In this document: one piece after another, positions 56,791-64,000 of the stretch
Position numbering within the stretch: position 1 is the first letter of the stretch
Layout of the letters: every line of letters begins with the position of its first letter
NCBI GenBank assembly: GCA_029891345.1
Contig: CM056998.1
Location: 169,718,332 to 169,782,331 of the forward strand
DNA: 64,000 nt
Source: Dryococelus australis
Lineage: Eukaryota > Arthropoda > Insecta > Phasmatodea > Phasmatidae
Reading direction: 5' to 3'
Position numbers and translations under genes: made by a program
The notes under the pieces: generated by a model
What the model was told of the DNA's origin: nothing
The model's input: only the letters and a program-made list of their open reading frames with translations
Database searches by the model: none

Positions 56791-57225
56791 AGGATTAATG
56801 AACGAAACACTATCGCATAAACTATTTATTAAACTACAATTAAATAATTAAACATATATACAATTGCTTGATATTCATTTGTTTGTTTTAATAAAACCAT
56901 AGGTGATGAACCATCGTATAACATTCTGGTTGCAAACACCTCGTATTGCAAAAAGCTCGTGTTACAAAAGAATGAATGAAATAAGTCAATAATAATAATA
57001 ATAATCACTTAAAACCGAATAAATACACGTATTGCACATTAAATTCCAATATATACACGCTGGAATTCAGAAAATGTGTTAAATCGTGAAATAATCCTTT
57101 TAATTTGCGTTAAATTAGGATAAAATGTATTTTAAAATGTTTCAAATACGTTATTCTTTTGTTTGATGTAGATTTGAAGCAAATAGAGTCATATAAATTT
57201 TTGCGACAAGGGAGGGTGTATGGCC

Positions 57226-57264
57226 TATAAATAGGGGGGTCCTAACCGGAGCTCGTCATTCGCA
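57226..57264 (+). promoter_or_regulatory. TATA box and insect initiator
   Basis: TATAAATAG at 57226-57234 and TCATTC at 57256-57261 place the predicted start (A at 57258) 32 bases downstream of the TATA box, the canonical arthropod spacing. It precedes a GC-rich leader exon with a consensus donor. Confidence 0.65.
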
Positions 57265-57590
57265 GTTCTGACTGCATGGAGCAAACATCACATCTCTAGT
57301 GCGTGTCTACCCTGTGAACAGACCCGCGTGCCCACCGGAACCCGGTCGCTATCTTCCTGGCCTATGTCGCTATCTTCCGCGACGGTGTTGTACGGTCAAG
57401 GAACCAGCTGAACCTGCCTTCAGCTTCCACACGCCCGACCGAATACGCCTGTCGGAGCAGCCACCCCAGAGCTCACTTGGGATTACGGCCAACCACCTCG
57501 ACGCTCCCTGGCTTAGCGCTCAGCCCTTCACCTACCTGACCTGGGTTCATGTCTCGTTCGAAGCCTACCAGCTTCGCTACTAGACTTTAT
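57258..57590 (+). other. predicted first exon, GC-rich
   Basis: Runs from the predicted start site to TTTAT|GTAAGTAA at 57590/57591, a perfect splice donor. GC content is far above the flanks. It contains GTCGCTATCTTCC twice and a 94-residue open frame (57299-57583) that is proline- and cysteine-bearing, without a recognised domain and ending just before the donor. The exon may therefore be untranslated. Next plausible acceptor: 58955-58956. Confidence 0.5.
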
Positions 57591-58956
57591 GTAAGTAAAT
57601 AAGTTTAAAAAAATTCAGGGCTTTTAAAATAATTTTCGTTAATTAAAAATTTGTATCATGACTTTTAATTAAGTATAACTTTTGTTTCGGTAATCGTTAA
57701 AAACTTTTACAATTTTACTATTTTACCGCTATTTTCATAAACTCTCTACACATTTAATGAAAATTTAATAATCTTTCTTCGCAAATCACTAAACTCTTTA
57801 CAATTTTAATGAAATTCATGAAACTTTCTTCGCAAATCAACTCTTTACAATTTGAATGAAATTGTTTCATTTTTACAGCAATTTTATTAAAAACTGTTTC
57901 GCATTTAGAATAATTGTTTATTTTGTTAGCTTTAAGTCATTTTAAGATATTCAAGGGTGGGTTGTTGTGTGTTTGATGTGTGAATTATGGAACAGCTCAA
58001 AAATAGGACAACTAAACCTCTTACGCCTCACATAAGAGGAGGGCGCATTGCCCTAGCTCCTAAGCTTGTTCAGATTATTTTTGTTTGGAGAATGATGACT
58101 GAGATGATGAATAAATGAACCTTGAGTAACTCTAACGAATGTAATGTTTTGATGTGTGACAGGGTGGTTTGGGCATATAATTTTATTTTACATTTAGATT
58201 GTAAGTAGTTATAAGATTTTTCATTTTCAAATTTGTTGGCTGACTGCAAGTACGAATGTGGGGAAAGGTGTTGCAAGTCATTCTAGGTGTGTTCTTGGTG
58301 AATTTTGAGAGTTTTTAATAGAGTATAGAGAGAGATACTCCGTGACCGTAATTGTTTTCACAATGGATAGAAGGACGACACAATATCACGAACTGGGGCT
58401 CTTTCTACACTATGAGATACTCGCAAAGATATATTACAACCATCTAGAATATAACACCAACTACTTAGAAAAAAATTATTGAATAGGTGTATGACTGCGA
58501 GTATGAGTGTGGGGAAATGCGTTGGAAGTGATTCGAGGTGGGTTCGTGATGTATGATTGAGAGTTTTTAAGTAATTATAAGACAATCCGGGCGGGTAGGT
58601 AGATGTGTGTTTTGGGTGTGAATTATGGAACGACTAAGACAAACAGAGAACTAAGCCCCCTACACAAGGCGTAATCAGAGGTCGGATAGCCCTGAGTCTG
58701 TTCAGCATGTTGTTGTATGGTGATGAATGACTGAAATTATGAATTAATGGACCTGAGTGTTTCTAATAATTGTGGAATGATTGAAAATAGGTTGGATGTG
58801 AAGTTCTAAGTATGTTATTTTGTTGTAAACGTATAAAATGTTTGAATTTTCTAAAAAATTTAAAATTCAAGTAATTGTTTAGAATTTTTAAAATTTAAGT
58901 AAGTGTTTTAAATGTTTAGTTTTAGAGTGTGGCAGATTAAGACGATTTATTTTCAG
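57591..58956 (+). other. putative intron with duplicated segments
   Basis: Donor GTAAGTAA, acceptor TTTATTTTCAG. Within it two segments occur twice in direct orientation. One (GTGAATTATGGAAC and following, ~57975-58120) recurs at ~58615-58770. The other (GACTGCAAGTACGAATGTGG, ~58242-58325) recurs at ~58494-58575 as GACTGCGAGTATGAGTGTGG. The order A-B-B-A is odd for a simple tandem duplication. Confidence 0.45.
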
Positions 58957-59148
58957 AGCATATCCCTCCCTGTACTAAACTCATCCGATGTGGGTTTAAT
59001 CTATGACAGCATAACACCATACTTAACTAACATGCTTGAGGAGTTTAGTGTGTGTGGTTCAGGCTGGACTTTGCAAATGATGACGTACATGGATATCCAT
59101 GTGTCTCAGTACAGGGTGTTCACCGTAGGTGGCACGTACACTAAGTAA
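58957..59148 (+). CDS. exon with GSGWTL motif, virus/Polinton-like ORF fragment
   Basis: After a TTTATTTTCAG acceptor an open frame of 63 codons follows to TAA at 59146-59148. It starts SISLPVLNSSD, then an amphipathic segment (IYDSITPYLTNMLEEF), GSGWTLQMMTYMDIHV and YRVFTVGGTYTK. The GSGW-x-L ... GG-Y-x-x arrangement, followed in related ORFs by a lysine-alanine-rich continuation, is one I associate with long replication-type ORFs of Polinton/Maverick-like and large arthropod DNA-virus-derived elements (family knowledge, unverified). Beyond the stop the same frame still reads IGDKKAC before a SINE-A fragment replaces the sequence at ~59178, so the gene is cut off. It appears to be driven by the promoter at 57226. 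Confidence 0.5.
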   Translation, partial: SISLPVLNSSDVGLIYDSITPYLTNMLEEFSVCGSGWTLQMMTYMDIHVSQYRVFTVGGTYTK

Positions 59149-59177
59149 CACAAGTTAATTGGCGATAAGAAGGCTTG

Positions 59178-59273
59178 CATTCCGGCGCTGCTTCATTACT
59201 CGCCTTGCTTCACCCTCAACGGCACTGAAGATCTCGGTTTGGAGAGCCGCAAAAATCTCTTCACTCGCTTCGA
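59178..59273 (+). repeat. SINE-A 3' fragment (5'-truncated)
   Basis: GCATTCCGGCGCTGCTTCAT to CTCTTCACTCGCTTCGAT corresponds to only the last ~95 bases of SINE-A. It lies exactly where the preceding ORF homology ends. Confidence 0.8.
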
Positions 59274-60202
59274 TACACAGATAATTTATTGGTACAAGGT
59301 TTTAATACACTCGGAAATCCGTACATTTCCTGTTTCACAAAACCCAAAATACGTAGATCCGCTGAACTGCGAGCCTTGCTTTCATGCCAGCACGAGGTGT
59401 GTCAAATTTCCTCCACTATCTTTGCACTTCTTATAGAGTAGCGCTTAATTCTATCGCAAGGCTTATCAACGGATGCATAATCAAGATGGAGTCGTCCTTT
59501 TCGGTTTCTTCATAAACTCGTTTCAAGTAGTAGCCACGAGGAGCGCCCTACGCTCTGAAACCGCGATGTGATTGGCCAGGTACGAAAGCCGGTGTGGAAC
59601 CTGCCACGAAAAATAGGACCGTGTTCAATTACCAAACCTGGTACGAAATCTGGCCATGACGGGTGTCACACTAGTCCGTACAACGGCCGCTATGGCGGAC
59701 CTTGCACACACTTTTACGGCATCTGGTATCGTGTAACATCGCCTTCAGCAGTGTCGCGCTTAGCGCTGCTCTGCTCGTGAACCTTGAAACGCGCTACAAA
59801 TCTCCAAGCATGCGGCGCCCTGACGCGTGAACGGTGAACCCAGAGCACAGCTGCCGCACCTCGCGACACGGCGTGGTACGACGTATGGTGTTGTGGTGTG
59901 CCATGTTTACAGTGTCCGGGTGAGAAGCGCCTATGTTGTGGGGATGTGCGACGCTTGGCTCACGCGCAACACGGCGATCCTCCTCTGCGGCGTGATATGC
60001 CGTAACTCCGTTTCAAGGAATAATACCGCGCAGCAAAATAACTTGACGGAAAAAATACCAGATTCCATTCATTTAGAATTATAGCAACATGATGTACGGA
60101 CTCACGGCGTTTTGACAGTAGGTGCGCACTGAAAACATAGGCACATTTCACCCAAAGTCGAAAATTAAGGAAGCATTGGGCCAACGAAGTTTTAGAAGGA
60201 AT
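59274..60202. other. GC-rich patch at 59520-60030, no gene assigned
   Basis: 59520-60030 is GC/CpG-rich with CGGCCGCTATGGCGGACC and a GATTGGCC box near 59568. Long frames exist on both strands without a domain. It could be a promoter/CpG-type region or an unrecognised repeat (GGTACGAAA occurs three times with variants). Confidence 0.35.
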
Positions 60203-60590
60203 ATACAGCATGTTTCATAAATTATGTTATAGACTTTGGGAGGGGATTCCTTGCGGCAAAACATTACGAAAATGCCGTTTGACTTATGTCCGGAAACGAC
60301 ATACAAAGGTAGAAAACACTCCCAAAAGTTAGACTTTAAAAATCAGTTTTATTCAATACAATGGAAACAAATTAATATTAAGTTACTGTATGTTTATTGG
60401 GTGTAATATTAATTTGTTTCAATTTTATTAAATAAAAAGGCTTTTCGCAACCCTACTTTCTGGTATGTATACTACCATTAGACGACGTTTCCGGAAATAA
60501 GTGAATCGGCATTTTTATGTTTTTCCGTAATAAATCACCCCCCCCCCCCCCAAAAAAGTCTGTGAAATAACTTACGAAAAACTCTGTATA
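60203..60590. mobile_element. ~390-bp MITE
   Basis: Ends TACAGCATGTTTCATAAATT and, mirrored, TACAGAGTTTTTCGTAAGTT, in a TATA context. Inner mirrored blocks include ACTTATGTCCGGAAACG with CGTTTCCGGAAATAAGT, and GGAAACAAATTAATATTA with its mirror near 60405. Contains a C14 tract at 60538-60551. Non-coding. Confidence 0.8.
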
Positions 60591-61481
60591 TGATATACAC
60601 GCGACTTATATATATATATATATAAAATACAGTTCATGGCTGTCTGTATTTGAAGATTGCTAAACTCTTTCACTCGACGACAGTTAATTATGCCTACTGC
60701 GGGGTACGGCGAAACTTCGGTCCATGGAACCAAGACGTGGCTCCAGCCAACATGCTCCAGCCCGGAAGCCCAGACCACCGACCTGACAACGGCAGCAAAA
60801 GCCTACAATCTTCAGTTAATTAAAATGCGGCAACTGTTTCAACATGTTCAAATAATTTCGTTTATTTTCGTAGACGGCTGGCTTTTTCAACGATGGCGCA
60901 TTCACCTCAACTCGCATATTATTCTGAGAATAAATAAAAACCAATTAAAACATATCATAACTGTCTGATAAGACCATTTGCAAAGTAAGTAATTAAATTG
61001 GTTATAGTTTATCTCCAGTCACAAAAATATCATAAATTGTTTCAGTTTTAAAATATGAGGCTCGAGAGTTGTACGTGAATGCTTACAAAAGGAAGCTATA
61101 AAACTCTTAAACGTCAGCTGATGAAAGAGCAGGACAGGTATTTCAGTTCGTACTGGGAAGAATTGCAAATGCCAATATCGCTCCTGTCATGATTGTAACT
61201 TTTCCTTCTGTAAATAAAAAGAACTGACAGACGAGTGCCTTTCAAAGATAATACAGGAAGGAAAAAATAAATATTCGTTATCTCTTGTCTCTCCTAAATG
61301 TAGCTCAATTTGTAAAAGCAACCCTCAGGCGGAGATAAAGTAAATAAAGTCGAACAACAGCGCCTTGCACAATCTTAGTATAGATACCATACGCAAATGT
61401 AAATACACTTTTTGAAGAAAGATTTTCTTTTTTGTGACACGTTCTTTTATGCTATCGTAGTTTGTGTGGTGGCTGTACACA
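60591..61481. other. no gene seen; short TA repeat at 60607-60624
   Basis: Unassigned. The frame 60657-60968 has no motif. Confidence 0.45.
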
Positions 61482-61897
61482 TTCTATTGGCGGTATATTC
61501 ACATTTGTTTGTGATCAAACCTTTGAAAAGTCATCCTATGTATGACGTATTTCGCTGTTTACTAAATGAATCACGTATCACAAGCATTTTATTCCTCCGT
61601 TAATATGAACGTATCTAAATTTAGGTTAAATTGAACTTTTAATTACACATCATAAATTATAATGCTTCGTTTATAGTTAATATAAATAAAACAGAGAGAA
61701 AATAGGCATGGTGTTAATGCCTATTAAGAAAGAGTTCTCATACAAAATATTGAACTGAGTGCACACGAATACAGCGCGTTGTCTCTTTGGTTTTTCATCC
61801 TAGACTTAGTTCAGCTTTGTTTGTACGAGGCGGAGGAATATCCTGAAAGTAGAACTTTAACATGGCCTCAGAAAAGCTGGAAGTAACCATGGATAGG
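61482..61897 (+). mobile_element. F2 element, copy 4
   Basis: Left end TTCTATTGGCGGTATATTCA, right end mirrored as GCCTATCCATGGTTACTTCC. The interior AAGAAAGAGTTCTCATAC and GAGGAATATCCTGAAAGTAG matches the other F2 copies. Confidence 0.8.
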
Positions 61898-61919
61898 CAA
61901 TATATACAATGCAAATAAA

Positions 61920-61920
61920 T

Positions 61921-62004
<84 letters not shown>
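61920..62004. repeat. (AC)n(AT)n compound microsatellite
   Basis: About 28 bases of AC followed by ~57 of AT, running straight into the left end of an F1 element at 62005. Confidence 0.97.
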
Positions 62005-62008
<4 letters not shown>

Positions 62009-62426
62009 TGTTCGCGGTAAAATGAGCACTTTTGAAAACCCTGCTTAAGATCTACTTGTATGCACGTTCTGTATTCCTCCGCCTTGTGTAAAATTAACAT
62101 TTCCATGCGCCTCGTCACTTTATCCGTGCGTCGGTCAAGTGAAACTGTAAAATTATTAGAAAAGAAAATAGTTTACAAATCTGCTAATTTTTTACATTTC
62201 TATGCTATAAGCCAAAACAGGAAGCGAAATAAATAATTTTAAGTTATCACAATAGTTACCTAACACTTTTTATTCAACGTTAAGATATAGAACTATTTTC
62301 CAGCCATCGTTACCAACTTTACTGAGCGAATATCACTGAGTGCGCCCATTAAAATATATGCATGCAGAGGCAGTGGCATTTTTCTAAGGTGCATTTCTAA
62401 AGTGCTCACTTTATCGTGAACAGCCT
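62005..62426 (-). mobile_element. F1 element (minus orientation)
   Basis: Ends AGACTGTTCGCGGTAAAATG and TCACTTTATCGTGAACAGCC. The interior is colinear with 47228-47664. The frame 61795-62118 runs across its end and the microsatellite. Confidence 0.88.
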
Positions 62427-62448
62427 TTGCCTTTGCCAACGCTGCTAA

Positions 62449-62842
62449 AGGCCAGGCTTCATCACGCAAATGCGTATAGCGAATTGAATGCTAAATTCGG
62501 AAAAAAAGGTCTCTCAGTCGTTTTTTTTTTTTTTTTGTGGTAGTAATTTCAACTAAAGATATTTTGTTAGAGATAGAAAGCATCTTGATTTGCAAATCTT
62601 CCTAATTTAATTTTTTAAATTTTAAATGAATTCTTTTAAATTTTATAAAATTGTTACATTTTATAAATAATAAAAACGTGCATTTAAAATTTAAAAATTA
62701 AAATTAGAACGATTTACAAATCTAGATGCGTCCAATATATTCATCTTTAGTTGAAAATACTATCACAAAAAAAGGTTGACAGATCTTTTTCCGAATTTAA
62801 CATTTAATTCCCTATACGCTTACACATGGTGAAGCCTGGCCT
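62449..62842. mobile_element. 394-bp MITE with TAA duplication
   Basis: Ends AGGCCAGGCTTCA on both strands, flanked by TAA (62446-62448 and 62843-62845), the Harbinger-type hallmark. The arms continue to mirror one another for ~150 bases (CTAAATTCGG, TTTCAACTAAAGAT, ATTTGCAAATC). The centre is A/T only. Confidence 0.92.
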
Positions 62843-64000
62843 TAACGAAGAATGCCCCCCCCCCCCACAGCATGGCCGAGAATCCCCCTCCTCCCCCTTG
62901 TCATATAGACCTTCAAGGAGTATGCGTGCTGACGTGACGTCACGGAGAAACGCCATCAACGTTCTTGCCTCTTTGCAAATTTCCTGGAATTTTCCGAAGA
63001 GAACAGCGCAGTAAATATAAGGAGTGGCTTCCTGCCTTGGGGACAGAGAAGCACAGAGGGTTTCACTTATGACGCTAGGTCACTCGGAACTTTGTTCCTA
63101 AGGGGAGCGGAGAGAGCACATTTTAATCACTCTACATAAGAAGGACAAGTGTTTATATTTTAATGAGATTCCAGTAATAATATTGTAATGAAACATCGTA
63201 ATAATTAAATTGGGTGAAATGTAGCGTTCCATTCGAAAGATATGTAAATTTTGAGGAGTTTTAGATAATATTCAATTCTGCATTCTCTTTATGACCATCG
63301 TAATCTTTTATTTATTTATTAATAATTTTGGAAATTTTATTGGGGAATGTTTAGGGGAGAAAAATGGTCGTAAGCCCGAAATATATTTGAAAAAAGTAAT
63401 AAGAATTCCAACTTTCACAAACCCTACAACATGACCTTATTTTGACATAATCGAGGGGAAATAAAGAGGGGGAGGGTGGTAGCTTTCGGGAATTTTCTCC
63501 ACTGAAGGAAGGAGAGACGAAAGTAGCTGTTCCCATGGTGTCAGATAGCTACCTGCTTGGCTGTTAGGCATTCACGCCAATAATCTGCGCATTGTGCTGC
63601 ACATTCAGGCGTTTACGTTCTTCACAATTGGAGCAAGTACAAAGTATCGGTAAGCGTTTCTACCTGTCTCTTCTTTACTAATTCACTCCTATAAGTATGT
63701 GTATTACATTACAACCTATAAATATAATACACACGAGATTAGTATTCTGTGTTTATATATTTAATATTACACATAAAAGATTTCTAGTCTCTAAAAAACT
63801 AACAAAAGAAATAGAATTAGTTCCTTAATCGAATGCAGTATTATTTGCCGCCTATTAAATTACTTACGTATTAACACTAAAGAGTAACAGAGAGACTAAA
63901 TAATTCACATTTTTACAACCCACATTCATCGGCTAAGCGTGTTGGGCTACAACTCACTGATATGCAGTGGTTTTGATTAATCCTAGTCGCTGGTTGCTAC
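62843..64000. other. no gene identified to the end of the window
   Basis: A C12 tract at 62855-62866 directly follows the MITE. 62870-63120 is somewhat GC-richer, with a TGACGTGACGTCACGG palindromic CRE-like site near 62932. The remainder is AT-rich with no motif. Confidence 0.45.

Noticed and set aside
61795..62118. 107-aa minus-strand frame
   Set aside because: Made of F2 sequence, the compound microsatellite and an F1 end read through.

Overview
This is a stretch of an AT-rich, repeat-crowded nuclear genome from an arthropod, most likely an insect. The clues are Tc1/mariner-type transposase relics, many short inverted-repeat elements, tRNA-derived SINEs with target duplications, insect-style TATA/TCATTC promoter spacing and spliced coding exons. 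I cannot name the species. There are no rRNA genes, no convincing functional tRNA, no CRISPR array and nothing bacterial. Almost every longer open frame is an accident inside a repeat.

Host coding sequence is sparse. The one well-supported host gene is on the minus strand. An exon at 13262-13481 encodes most of a BEN domain (DNA/chromatin-binding module of transcriptional regulators). A GC-rich candidate exon at 36949-37061 has good splice sites and ends in the codon phase that the BEN exon needs. The two probably belong to one gene with a ~23 kb intron packed with transposable elements.

Region by region: 1-13 kb is a mosaic of SINE-A copies, inverted-repeat families (F1, F2, F4), a six-unit 45-bp minisatellite and a TAA-flanked MITE. 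At 13-17 kb lie the BEN exon, a promoter-like block (15.3 kb) and the first copy of F5, a TA-flanked element with a built-in tRNA-like module. At 17-31 kb there is a near-perfect foldback (17.1 kb), MITEs (22.2 and 24.9 kb), a SINE-B (23.2 kb), a Tc1 relic (27.2-28.3 kb) and the second F5 copy (30.2 kb). At 31-44 kb there is a mariner-like relic split by a MITE, two SINE-A copies, the candidate exon, a second foldback (37.2 kb), F1 nested in F3 (39-40 kb) and a ~950-bp palindromic element (41.9-42.8 kb). At 44.6-45.2 kb sits a 16-unit array whose minus-strand unit looks like a tRNA A box. At 45.9-46.4 kb is a second Tc1 relic, and at 47.1-48.5 kb is an F2 element carrying F1 and abutting F3.

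The most unusual block is 52.0-59.2 kb. It holds decayed and intact small ORFs from a tandemly repeated cysteine-containing module I do not recognise. Next to them are an ORF with a phosphate-poor, tryptophan-rich pattern, a TATA/initiator promoter, a GC-rich leader exon with a consensus splice donor, and a downstream exon containing a GSGWTL motif that I associate with ORFs of Polinton/Maverick-like or large DNA-virus-derived elements. I read it as a relic of such an element (inference), overlaid by SINEs. The last 5 kb returns to MITEs (60.2, 61.5, 62.0 and 62.4 kb) and simple repeats.

Family names used here are local labels. SINE-A is a ~250-bp tRNA-derived SINE. SINE-B is a ~180-bp SINE with a tRNA-His-like head. 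F1 has termini like AGGCTGTTCACG. F2 has termini like GTCTATTTACGGTT. F3 has termini like ACAAGATGTTCGG. F4 is a ~640-bp repeat of unknown class. F5 is the tRNA/DNA-transposon hybrid.
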